DNA of 64,000 nt, taken from contig NC_067203.1 in NCBI RefSeq assembly GCF_026262505.1, positions 19,387,411 to 19,451,410 on the forward strand. Direction: 5' to 3'. The stretch's first letter is position 1, and every line of letters starts with the position of its first letter. Position numbers and translations under genes: made by a program. This document shows, piece after piece, positions 43,650 to 52,760 of the stretch. Source of the stretch: Trichomonas vaginalis G3 (Eukaryota; Parabasalia; Trichomonadida; Trichomonadidae). The notes under the pieces are model-generated. The model saw only the letters and a list, made by a program, of their open reading frames with translations, had not been told where the DNA came from and did not search any database.

Positions 43650-44774
43650 CTAAAGTCCATAAAATGAATTAAGAACACATAAATTTTTATCATCTGCGAC
43701 GTGACGAATACATTTTAATTTACTCAAGAATGCGTACCCTGATACATTAAATCTAATTCCTGTCTTATTTAATTTCACAACTTTGAAAAGGAATGTATGA
43801 ATAGCTATAAAATGATGAGATGATGTTTTATGGGTTGCTTCCATTTTTTCTGAAATAAATGAATAAATATAATGCTTATACGTTTTCATATCTTTTATAT
43901 TCTTAATAACGAATGGTATAGACCTTTCAACTTCGTCTTCCTTCGGTGCTGTTCTTTCATATGAAACATTATTGGTATCTTCAATAATGAAACCACAATC
44001 GCATAAAATTTTATATGTACCAATTGTTTCTTTTGATATTTTATCTAACAAATCAAAAACTTTATCAACACCTGTACATTTATTTAAATAATAATTTGTG
44101 TAAATATCATGGTCTTCTTTCTTAATCGTATTTGTTGCATATGTTACATTTTTCAGTGCTTTTTTGAATTTTTCAGAATCAAGAGGAGGTGAAAGTAATA
44201 TACATGGATAATCTCCATCGTCAATAAACTGAAGCTTATGTTTATGAATAAATTTTGTGCCTTCTTCTGAAAGTGTTTCGTCAATATCACCATCTAATAA
44301 ATTTTTAGTAGATTCCAAAAAGTAATTTTTATATTTTTTGTGAACTTCTGATTCTGAAGCTGGGATATTCATTAAACCCTCTACTTCATTCTCAGCATTT
44401 CTCAATTCCTTAATTTTTTCATCTATTTCATTTCTTAATTGTTCCAATTTCTCAATCTCATCGTTATAATATTCATCTTGTTTAATTTTTTCTTCAAAAT
44501 ATTCAGGAGGTGTTTCAAGGCTCTCTGAGCCCAGGTCCTCTGGACCATAAAGAGGAATATTCTCCTGTTTTTCAACTTTTTTGGGATATAAATATCTCAT
44601 TATAGCCTTTTTAGTAATTGGTCCGTTATATTTAAATTCATTCAACAATCTGGAAAACTCTTTCACATTCTGCATATATGTTGGATAAGAACCGTCTCCA
44701 AAATTTTCTAAAATATTTTCTAATTCTGAATTAGTGAACTTTAAAGATTTCAATGAATTAGTTGTTATACTCAT
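43650..44774 (-). CDS. Unknown coiled-coil Polinton protein, 374 residues
   Basis: An acidic coiled coil at about 95-130 (EIEKLEQLRNEIDEKIKEL) joins an N-terminal helical part to a C-terminal globular half with two Cys (LCDCGF). No family recognised. It is upstream of and on the same strand as the polymerase gene. It could include a terminal protein for protein-primed replication, but this is only position-based. The mariner lies just before its start. Confidence 0.5.
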   Translation of the reverse strand: MSITTNSLKSLKFTNSELENILENFGDGSYPTYMQNVKEFSRLLNEFKYNGPITKKAIMRYLYPKKVEKQENIPLYGPEDLGSESLETPPEYFEEKIKQDEYYNDEIEKLEQLRNEIDEKIKELRNAENEVEGLMNIPASESEVHKKYKNYFLESTKNLLDGDIDETLSEEGTKFIHKHKLQFIDDGDYPCILLSPPLDSEKFKKALKNVTYATNTIKKEDHDIYTNYYLNKCTGVDKVFDLLDKISKETIGTYKILCDCGFIIEDTNNVSYERTAPKEDEVERSIPFVIKNIKDMKTYKHYIYSFISEKMEATHKTSSHHFIAIHTFLFKVVKLNKTGIRFNVSGYAFLSKLKCIRHVADDKNLCVLNSFYGL

Positions 44775-44782
44775 TTATTATA

Positions 44783-46083
44783 TAGGGTGTCCAAAGGTGT
44801 GTTTAGCACAAACCTGAATACTGCGAATAGAAATAAACAAGTTACATATATATAAAGTTTATTTAAATATAATCACCATTGGATTCAATCACGCGTTCGC
44901 AGCGATCGATCCAGGCTTGAAAGACACGCTTTAAATCATCATGAGAAAATTGCTCAAATTGCTCTCTTACAAAATTTTCAAGATCATCTGGACTCGCGAA
45001 TTCGCGTCCTTCAGCTCTCTTTTTTAGCGTGCCGAATAAATAAAAGTCAGAGGGTGCAATATCAGGTGAATAAATTGGGTTTGGAACAACTTTGACATTG
45101 TTTTCCACCAAGTAATTCATTACCTTATGACTTTTGTGAACTCTTGAATTATCAAAATGAATTGCAAACTTTTGTTTTTGTTGTTTGGATTTCTCAAACT
45201 CATCAGAATTGATAATTTGAGTAAGAACATTGTCAATTAGATACTGAGCATTCATCGTATTAGGTTTATGAAGAATATCAATTGCGATGATGCCATTCAC
45301 GCCCCAAAAAACCGACAACATCATCATTGGTGTGTCAATTTTTTTCTTCGGGAATGTTTGCGGATCTTCATCCTTCGGGATCCACATGATTTTGGCTTCT
45401 GTTGCATATTGAAACCAAGACTCATCCCCTGTTACTAAAAAGCGAAACTTCTTGGATTGATACGCACGCAATATAGAGAGGAGCTCTTTCGAAGATTGGA
45501 CTCTAGATTTTTTTGAACTGAATTAAGGTTGTGCGGAACCCAACGTGTATACGCTAGTTTGTAGTTCAAATAATTGTGCAGATAATAACTGACTGTTGTA
45601 CGTGGTATCTTTGTCATCTCCTCTATCCTTCTGAGTGATGCTCTTGGGTCTTCATCTAGCGCTTGAAGAATTGCTTTGATTTTTCTTTGATCCGGCGATT
45701 TTTTGTCAATTTTTATGATGGGCGCCTTTTTGTTCATGAAGTGATACATCCTAACATGATACGTTACAGTGGAATAGCTAGGAGCATCCATACTGAAGCA
45801 TTTTACCAATGTCTCGTAGATTTTTTACAGTCTTTGCATTTTTTTGCAAGAGCGAGGATGTTTTCTTTATGATTCATTAAAAAATGAAAAAAATCCCGCC
45901 AAAATTTCCCGCGAAACCGCCTCTTGTCTCAAAATTCATTTTATATCCCGGCATGGCGCCAAAATACAACATACTCATCATATACATATATTCATATTTT
46001 TTATTATATATTTATAATCAGCATATATCTCCTTTAATAGTCTCATATAGAGCGCTGTGCTAAACGCACCTTTGGACACCCTA
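44783..46083 (-). mobile_element. Mariner transposon (Tvmar1-like), copy 2
   Basis: 1,301 bp with TA on both sides and the same TAGGGTGTCCAAAGGTG ends as copy 1. It is inserted in the Polinton, upstream of the 374-residue gene. Near identity with copy 1 implies recent activity. Confidence 0.9.
44863..45878 (-). pseudogene. Mariner transposase, one frameshift (copy 2)
   Basis: Same layout as copy 1: an N-terminal helix-turn-helix block, the shift in the CGAAAG stretch near 45500, then the catalytic DD34D block (TGDESWF, HFDNSRVHK, PSDFYLF) ending ERVIESNGDYI. A second difference from copy 1 near 45800-45820 interrupts the first frame upstream of MVKCFSMDA. The two copies differ only at scattered positions (for example YWVR in copy 1, YCVR in copy 2). 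Confidence 0.85.
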
Positions 46084-46201
46084 TAAAATAAAAAATAAAA
46101 AAAATAAATTTAACTTAGTTTTAATTTTACGTAAGAAGTCAATTTTTTATATACCATCATTTGTAGGTATTATTTCTATCAGATAAAAATTATTTTTTTA
46201 T

Positions 46202-46534
46202 TTAAAAAATATAATTTATTTTATGTCTTATAATGTGCGCATATGTATTTAAAAGGCATTCATTGAATTGCTTTTCAATCTCTTTCTTTTTTTCATCTTC
46301 GAATATTATATCATTTTCATGTTCGAAGCTTGTAAGTTTGTTATCTTCAAATATTATATTAGTTTCATATATCAAATTATGATATCGGTCATATTCTTTT
46401 AAGTGATAAATAAATACAAAATTTACGGTTCCTTTAATTTTAAATTCAAAATTAATTTTACAACAGCTTTGTGGATCAATTAGTAAATCAATCAAATAAT
46501 GTTCAAAATCAGATATTATTCTTTTTCCATACAT
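46202..46534 (-). CDS. Unknown Polinton protein, 110 residues
   Basis: MYGKRIISDFEHYLIDLLID start; acidic beta-type middle (IIFEDNKLTSFEHENDIIFE shows an internal near-repeat). Not recognised. Near the right end of the element, same strand as the terminal gene. Confidence 0.45.
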   Translation of the reverse strand: MYGKRIISDFEHYLIDLLIDPQSCCKINFEFKIKGTVNFVFIYHLKEYDRYHNLIYETNIIFEDNKLTSFEHENDIIFEDEKKKEIEKQFNECLLNTYAHIIRHKINYIF

Positions 46535-46844
46535 TTTATATTAAATAAAAAAATCTAACTTTATTTTTTCGGAGTTTTGTGACGAAGTGCGAATCTTCAC
46601 TTCGTCAAAAATATATTCTTTTTATTAATGGTAATATAGGAATTGTAGGAATAAAAACTTTTTATAAATTATTCATAAATTTTTAAAATCGGTTTCATAC
46701 AAAATAAAAATAAATTTTCATAAATGTAAGACATGAATTTTTAAAGTTTATTTTTTTTTTATTTCATTATGTATGGGCTGAGTGTAAATGTCTTACAATT
46801 TTGAAAATTTTTTTATTTTTTATTTCATTATGGTAGTGAATTTT
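46535..46844. other. Subterminal Polinton stretch
   Basis: AT-rich. Contains a hairpin-forming GACGAAGTGCGAATCTTCAC stretch at about 46580-46604, and the sequence matching 25810-25910 at the other end in inverted orientation. Confidence 0.55.
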
Positions 46845-47225
46845 TTATTCATGAAAATAATTATATCTAATTTCTTTTACTCTCTCGTATATACTAGATT
46901 TAAAGAATTCAGAACATTTCCCATAATCTCCTAAATGTTTTCTTATCTTATTGGTTTTCCATTCATTATATGAAACTGTATAAACTTTATCTTTATCTTT
47001 GCATCTTTCATCACTTCCAATATATTTATATTTCAATTTTGATTTATTGGTTTCATATTCATTAACGTTTAATAATTCACAGTCTTCCTTTTTAAATAAA
47101 TGTTTTATGTATTCAGGATTAACAATTCTATAATATTGCTTCCCTTTAAATCTTTGAATATAAACAGGAACACCATCCTCTAAAATTCGATAATCTATTT
47201 TATCTGGTTTTACTTGTTGGGTCAT
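46845..47225 (-). CDS. Terminal Polinton gene, 126 residues
   Basis: Start MTQQVKPDKIDYRILEDGVP; basic, Tyr/Lys rich, no family recognised. Part of the terminal repeat: a short, degraded match to its end lies at the left end of the element. The upstream motif TTTTTTTTATTCTGACATAA precedes the ATG. Confidence 0.5.
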   Translation of the reverse strand: MTQQVKPDKIDYRILEDGVPVYIQRFKGKQYYRIVNPEYIKHLFKKEDCELLNVNEYETNKSKLKYKYIGSDERCKDKDKVYTVSYNEWKTNKIRKHLGDYGKCSEFFKSSIYERVKEIRYNYFHE

Positions 47226-47237
47226 TTATGTCAGAAT

Positions 47238-47337
47238 AAAAAAAAATTATTTTAAAAATAACTTTAATTTTTTAATGATTTATAAATAAATATATTTTAA
47301 TGCATCGTCTATATATAGATGTAACAAAAAAAGTCAC
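47238..47337 (-). repeat. Polinton terminal inverted repeat, right
   Basis: Inverted match of 25551-25650. Confidence 0.85.
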
Positions 47338-47620
47338 AAAACCCATCCTATCCTACTACTCTAAAACGCTTAAATTAGCGCACCTTCCCTTTATCGGGAT
47401 TGCGTCAAAAAATAGTTGATATATTGATATTCTGATCAATTTGAAATCAAATTTCAATTGAATCTTTCTTTTTAAAATCATGAATAAATATCAAAACATT
47501 AGAAACCTTTATTCTATTATCAACGAATTCGACTATTTTAGAATATATACTAGACTTCTTCTTTGATCAGGACTTTTTTTAAACGTACACCGTTGAAACG
47601 ATAAAATACTCCCCCTCAAT

Positions 47621-50014
47621 ATGGAGGGCGATTTCGAGAATGCTGATGTTGAAATAGACGATCAGGAAGGATTCGCAACACCATCAAAGTTTTATCAATC
47701 AATTCAAGATAAAAAGATGATAGATTACACAAGATATGATCCAAATTGTTGGGTGAATTTCGAGGATTATACAATAGCAGAGCTTCCTCTACTTAAAGAT
47801 CAATCTATTGCAACTTTTCTTGATGATTTTTGCCAATTATTTGAAGAAGTTGAACAAGATAGAATATTTACAGACGTACCTGACCTAGTTGCAGATGTTG
47901 GCTGCTATTTTTGCGAGTTAGTACCAAATAAGCAAGCGTATCAAGTTGCTGCTAATTGGCCACCGCTAATTCCTCAAGGTTCATTATTTATGAATTCAAT
48001 AATCTACTGTTTAGTCAGAATTTTGCATTCACTCACAGATCAATCTAAGTTTTTTCACTTTATTAAATACGGATTTTACAAAAAAGTTTGGACATCAAAA
48101 TCATGCTATACAAATCAATATTTGCTATCAGTTTGCAGAGCGACATATAAAGAAAATCCAAACTATTGGGCAATCATCAATAAAGATCGACAATTCAAAT
48201 TGTATGAAATTAAAGATGATAAATGCGAAGAAAAAATGTCAGAAACAATCTTAAAAGCTTACGTACGAACGAAAGAAAAGATAGTTGAGATCGTGAACAT
48301 TGATCAAAAAACGGCTTGTGTATTTCAAACGCATTCTGGTGAACAAGCAGTTTTCTGGGAAACTCTTTACTCTAGACAAAAAATTCCGTTTCCATTTTTC
48401 ATGTTTGAATCTGCTGATGCATATCCTGATGTAATGTATCGAGCCATGTACAACATGTTTACGGCAAATGACTCTGTTCTCCTTTGGTCCTTCTTAAATT
48501 CCAATAAACTTGAGCCTAAAATATGGGAATCTTTAGTTTATATTTATGCACATGCAAAGAAAATGATTTTCTTAGCAGAAGGTGTTTTTGCACATACATT
48601 CAATGATGATTTTGAATTTAATATTGATAGTTTCAGTATTCCAAATCATTTTACTTTATTTGCAAGAGCAATTGGCAAAGTTTATTTTTCAAAATACAAT
48701 GATGAATTTTTCAACAAAATTATATCACTTATTGATTACCATGATGATATTGATGCAGCAGATATATCTTTAGTCGATGAATCAACAATGTGTAACTTGC
48801 TTTTTAATGTTTTGAAGTATATTGTTCAAGGATATGCATATGTTCCAAAAGAATGGACTTATGTATTGAATATTCTTCGTCAATATGTTAATGTTAGGTA
48901 TAATTCTCAAGCTTTGACATTGCTTGCTATCAGCAAATTCTTTTGTAAAGGAATATTGGGAAGTTTCTTTTCAGAAAATGTCAAATTCATTAAAGGTTTG
49001 TCATTGGCTCATCCACAATTGTTTTCAATTGTTGGATACTTGCTCTCTGTTCCTTTTGATTTTTGTATTTATTCTGGACCAACAGAAAAGTTTAATTCAT
49101 ACAACCAAAGACTTGAACAACATTTCTTTCCGAAATTCAATGAATTTCTTTGGAGAATATCTGACTTCATTGAACCATTTGAATTTGATATCCCTGATAA
49201 CAAGAAAATAAGTTATTCCTGCCATATTCTTTTAAAGCATTTCATGGATAGAGATTTCAATGATTTAATTAGAGCAGAGTTTGTAAGACAAATGGATGAC
49301 AAAACAAGAATTGCAACTCTTCCTGCTTGGAACTTATGCATCATATTATCAAATTGTTTTGTTCACTCAACAGATCCAAGTGAATTTGTGAAGAAAAAGA
49401 AAGAAGGTGTTACTGTTAAACCACTCGTTTTCCCACAGAATTTACCAACTTATGGAGCAAGTTATGGATCGTATGTCAATGCAAAAGAGTTTAGTAGTTT
49501 CGCAAAGAAAGGTAATACAAAGAAGAAAGAAAACGAAGGTGAATCAAGAAGAAGAGGAATGGCTTCAACTATTCATAAACAAGAAAATAAAATTGTTGCT
49601 GAAGAAGGTGATGACAAAACAATTGATCCATTTTCAGATACGATGCCAGAAACTCTTGAACTTCCTGATCTTCCTGCTGCTAAAAGATGGAAGCCAACTA
49701 CTCTGTCAGATACAGATGAAGAGTCACAAAGTGATGTTCCTAAAAATAAACTTAAAAATGATAAAAGAAAAAGAGATAGGAAACATCAAAATAAAGAGAA
49801 ACATGGTGGAAGCATAATATCTTTTAATTCAAAGCTGGAAGAAAGCAGAAGTGATGATATTGATCAAGAATTCGAACAAGAATTTAGATCTATTGCTCCA
49901 AAGCCAATGGGAGCAAACATTGAAAGTGCAAGCATTGCTTCAGACATGAGAAGTTTCTTAAAAGGAGAAAATTCTAGCACGGTTTCAATGCAAAGTTTGC
50001 CAAGGCGAAAATAA
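47621..50014 (+). CDS. Large host protein, function unknown
   Basis: 797 residues; the ATG follows CCCTCAAT, a weak Inr. Residues about 60-560 are mostly helical and globular (for example FFHFIKYGFYKKVW, TANDSVLLWSFLNSNK). Residues about 590-797 are low complexity: basic clusters (KNKLKNDKRKRDRKHQNK, a nuclear-localisation-like run) and acidic/Ser stretches. A helical domain at about 280-370 could be RasGAP-like but no diagnostic motif supports it. The basic tail suggests nuclear location or nucleic acid contact. The frame is intact and host-like. It starts about 280 bp after the Polinton end, so that insertion lies in its upstream region. Confidence 0.8.
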   Translation: MEGDFENADVEIDDQEGFATPSKFYQSIQDKKMIDYTRYDPNCWVNFEDYTIAELPLLKDQSIATFLDDFCQLFEEVEQDRIFTDVPDLVADVGCYFCELVPNKQAYQVAANWPPLIPQGSLFMNSIIYCLVRILHSLTDQSKFFHFIKYGFYKKVWTSKSCYTNQYLLSVCRATYKENPNYWAIINKDRQFKLYEIKDDKCEEKMSETILKAYVRTKEKIVEIVNIDQKTACVFQTHSGEQAVFWETLYSRQKIPFPFFMFESADAYPDVMYRAMYNMFTANDSVLLWSFLNSNKLEPKIWESLVYIYAHAKKMIFLAEGVFAHTFNDDFEFNIDSFSIPNHFTLFARAIGKVYFSKYNDEFFNKIISLIDYHDDIDAADISLVDESTMCNLLFNVLKYIVQGYAYVPKEWTYVLNILRQYVNVRYNSQALTLLAISKFFCKGILGSFFSENVKFIKGLSLAHPQLFSIVGYLLSVPFDFCIYSGPTEKFNSYNQRLEQHFFPKFNEFLWRISDFIEPFEFDIPDNKKISYSCHILLKHFMDRDFNDLIRAEFVRQMDDKTRIATLPAWNLCIILSNCFVHSTDPSEFVKKKKEGVTVKPLVFPQNLPTYGASYGSYVNAKEFSSFAKKGNTKKKENEGESRRRGMASTIHKQENKIVAEEGDDKTIDPFSDTMPETLELPDLPAAKRWKPTTLSDTDEESQSDVPKNKLKNDKRKRDRKHQNKEKHGGSIISFNSKLEESRSDDIDQEFEQEFRSIAPKPMGANIESASIASDMRSFLKGENSSTVSMQSLPRRK

Positions 50015-50133
50015 TTTTGTATTTGTTTGTTTTTATTAGTATTTCTATTTAAAAGGTTTTTGTTTAATAAAAGTAATAGGTAAATAATGGATTATTGATC
50101 AGTTTAGCAAAATACAAATGAATAATTTTAAAT

Positions 50134-50502
50134 TTATTCTTTCTTCTCTTCTACTTTAGTGACTTGCAATGGATCAAAGCCAGTTGCATAGCCTGATACT
50201 GTAACTGTGATATTGTCGCCCTTTGTGTAAAAAGTAATTGGAGTGAGGCAATCAACAACAAAATCGACTTTAACGACTTCAGCTGTTCCAACACGAAGAG
50301 AAGCAACAGCTACAGATTGAATTTGCTCTTTGCTAGCTACTGGAGCATCGACCCAGAGAACAATTCTGCCATTTTCTGGAGTATTTTCATCTGGAAGAAT
50401 AGAAATTGTGGAAGCTGAAAAGCTTGTATCTACTGGTGCAACAACGTTGTATTTTTCATTTGGCTTGATATTAAATGAATAAAATGATGGAATTTGCTCC
50501 AT
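50134..50502 (-). CDS. Nucleoplasmin-like (NPL) domain protein
   Basis: The first ATG in frame is at 50502, giving 122 residues. It starts MEQIPSFYSFNIKPNEKYNV, close to the FWGVxVKPGK start of NPL domains found in FKBP46/Fpr3/4-type proteins and plant HD2 histone deacetylases. VASLRVGTAEVVKVDFVVD and the ITVTVSGYATG end complete the beta-barrel pattern. Such domains form pentamers and bind histones or act as chaperones. Here the domain stands alone, without an FKBP or acidic tail apart from the short EEKKE end. The stop overlaps TAAA. It converges with the 797-residue gene, 119 bp apart. Confidence 0.7.
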   Translation of the reverse strand: MEQIPSFYSFNIKPNEKYNVVAPVDTSFSASTISILPDENTPENGRIVLWVDAPVASKEQIQSVAVASLRVGTAEVVKVDFVVDCLTPITFYTKGDNITVTVSGYATGFDPLQVTKVEEKKE

Positions 50503-50534
50503 GAATTTTATGCTACTTGAATTTGCAAACAAAG

Positions 50535-51158
50535 TAGTTCAATTTCTAAGTAAATATATGGTGGTCAAAATTAACATCTGCTTATATAAATTCGCTAGCA
50601 AAATGATTGCAAATATATCATAAGAGTCAAAGATCAAATTTAGCTCAAATAATATCAAAATATTTTGAAAATAACAAAGAAAATACACTTATATCAATTA
50701 TTACAATTTAATGGATCAGCTAATGCCTGTATTCCGATTCTTGGTAGTTAATTTCCTTTTTGAAATTTTCATAATTGAATAATTCTATTTGTCGAGTTTA
50801 AGTTGTAAAAAACAACATACACTTAACTTTCAAATACTTGTGCTTAGTCAATCATATCTCTATATCATGCAAAGGAGAGATCAGTTTTTCCATGATCTTC
50901 TTTTGCCATGTTTGATAGAGAACTATTTTATTTCCCTTTTATATTGATATTCACCCTATTTGAGATGATCTTTTCTTCAATTTCTATATCTAGATGTATG
51001 ATGTCATTTTTTGCAGGAACATGTATGAAATACAAGTTTTTATATTCATGCAATAGTTGTCAATGCAATCAACAGTTACTTAATTGCGAAATATTTTTGA
51101 ATAAGTTAACAAATAAACATTTAATATAAAAACAACTACAAAATAAATATCCTGATCT
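50535..51158. other. Intergenic stretch
   Basis: AT-rich. The plus-strand frame 50908-51129 (73 codons, Cys/Phe rich) has no Inr or family and is taken as chance. No repeats recognised. Confidence 0.5.
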
Positions 51159-52397
51159 CTAATCATCCTTTTCTGTTGAAATCAATGTTCCTGGAAGAAC
51201 ATCTGCCTTAAGCTGGTCAATTTTGTTCAAAACACTCTGGTAAACCTTTTGTTTATCACCAGTTGATGGATAAATAAGCTCATACTTTGAAAGTTCAATC
51301 GCTCTCTTACGAGATTGTTCAATTTGGTTAATAATTGTAGGATTATTTAACAAAAACGCCTTCCAAGATGCTGCATCCCATCCATATGGTCTTACTTCTA
51401 CAGCGGCTTGTAGAGATTCAAGAGGAGCCGCAATTGCGATGGCATCTCTAATCATTGTGACTTTCATCCTTCTTTCTGGACCGCGATGGTATTCCAGGTT
51501 TGGTCTGTAGTTTACTTCGATAACATGAGGATGTAATTCTCGATCTAACAAAATATCAAAACCGAAAATTTGGAAACACCTGGAAATAATTGATGGAGCA
51601 CAATCTCTTTGAACTGCTGTTTTCAGATACCTATGGGCAGACATTATTGACAAAACAATAATATTATCAATTTCACTCCATAATTTCTTTATGTCTGCGT
51701 TACATTCTTTCTCTAATCTCGGGAACGTATCGGAAATGAGTCTAGAAATCTCTTCAAACTTGTCAAGTTCTGGATTTTGTTTATTTAAGGTAACATTTGT
51801 AATTTGTGAGAAAACAGAGTGATGGCCAGTAGCTTCTGAGCAAAATCTTGCTAATCCATCGCGATATATATAAATTGTAAGTGGATCTACACTTGTAACT
51901 AAAGCATAAATTCTTAAATCGAATTTTGTATTATTTAGGAGGAAGGAATCGACGTATTCTTGTGCTACGGATAATGATTCATCAGGAGGATATTCACTTC
52001 CTGGATTTAAAATTGTAATGCCTTGTCCAAGTGAACCAGAATCAGGTTTAATGATCCAGGCGCATTTTGTACGTTTTAGAGCACGCAAAAATGCAGAATT
52101 TTTGAATGGGAGAATGTAAGATTTTGGATAAAAATTATATAATTGTGGGAAATATTCAGCAATTTGCTGAATACATCTTGTAAGTGATGCCTTTCTACAT
52201 AATACGTGCGCGCATGGTATTCTATTTACTACTTGCCATGGATTTAAGTTTGAGAAATAATCTGCATCTCGAATGGAGTCAGTCCATACTAGAACGGAGT
52301 GTTGATTTTGTTCTCTGAACTGACAGCCTAATTCCTCCATAGCTTCTTTGACAGATTTGAAAATTCGGTTATTGAAGCTGATTGAGATATTAAGCAT
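51159..52397 (-). CDS. Tubulin-tyrosine-ligase-like (TTLL) protein
   Basis: 412 residues with an ATP-grasp fold: IIKPDSGSLGQGI (115-127, ATP-binding Lys and Gly loop), FDLRIYALV (159-167), GFDILLDRELHPHVIEVNY (279-297) with the magnesium-binding Glu and Asn, followed by RPNL (298-301), where most TTLLs have xPSL/M. TTLL enzymes add Tyr, Glu or Gly to tubulin tails; without longer regions the amino acid added cannot be told. Axonemes and the axostyle of trichomonads are rich in modified tubulin. Compact length (TTL-like core only, no microtubule-binding extension). The start has TCAC four bases before the ATG. Cytosolic. Confidence 0.85.
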   Translation of the reverse strand: MLNISISFNNRIFKSVKEAMEELGCQFREQNQHSVLVWTDSIRDADYFSNLNPWQVVNRIPCAHVLCRKASLTRCIQQIAEYFPQLYNFYPKSYILPFKNSAFLRALKRTKCAWIIKPDSGSLGQGITILNPGSEYPPDESLSVAQEYVDSFLLNNTKFDLRIYALVTSVDPLTIYIYRDGLARFCSEATGHHSVFSQITNVTLNKQNPELDKFEEISRLISDTFPRLEKECNADIKKLWSEIDNIIVLSIMSAHRYLKTAVQRDCAPSIISRCFQIFGFDILLDRELHPHVIEVNYRPNLEYHRGPERRMKVTMIRDAIAIAAPLESLQAAVEVRPYGWDAASWKAFLLNNPTIINQIEQSRKRAIELSKYELIYPSTGDKQKVYQSVLNKIDQLKADVLPGTLISTEKDD

Positions 52398-52760
52398 TGT
52401 GATTTTTGATTAAAAATATATTTACAATTATCTTCATTATGTTATAGATGATTTAAATCAATATGTAATATCATATAAATCATAAATTTCAATTCAATTT
52501 TTTTCAAATAGTTGAGATATTAGAAATCTCACGTTAGTTCTATAAACATTATAAATATTTAAACTAAAATACCAAAATATCAATTTGAAAAATAATGGAT
52601 CTGAATCAAATTATTGCGATTTCTCTTTTTCGATAGCTGTAGATTATAGTTATAAGCTTTTCTATGCATAATGGAATACAAATACTTGATTAATTATGTA
52701 AACGTATTGATTTCATTTTATTCAAGTTCTGTTATTGCTTTTTTTTGGCGAGATTAATGT
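52398..52760. other. Intergenic stretch
   Basis: AT-rich spacer between two minus-strand genes. Nothing recognised. Confidence 0.5.

Larger units (their letters stand above)
25551..47337. mobile_element. Polinton/Maverick element, full length
   Basis: 21.8 kb between inverted ends that begin GTGACTTTTTTTGTTACATC. An outer GGGTTT(A/T) is also shared, so the borders may be 25544-47344; no clear target duplication was found. Parts in order: small amphipathic proteins, capsid-like gene, unassigned genes, fibre gene with tail-collar-like end, primase-SF3 helicase between inverted repeats, retroviral-type integrase, protein-primed family B polymerase, and an unknown coiled-coil gene. No packaging ATPase or cysteine protease was recognised. 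A mariner is nested at 44783-46083. Size and gene set fit Polintons. It is broken in several of its genes and moderately old. Confidence 0.85.

Noticed and set aside
50908-51129. 73-codon plus-strand frame between two genes
   Set aside because: No Inr, no family, AT-driven Phe/Ile composition; probably chance.
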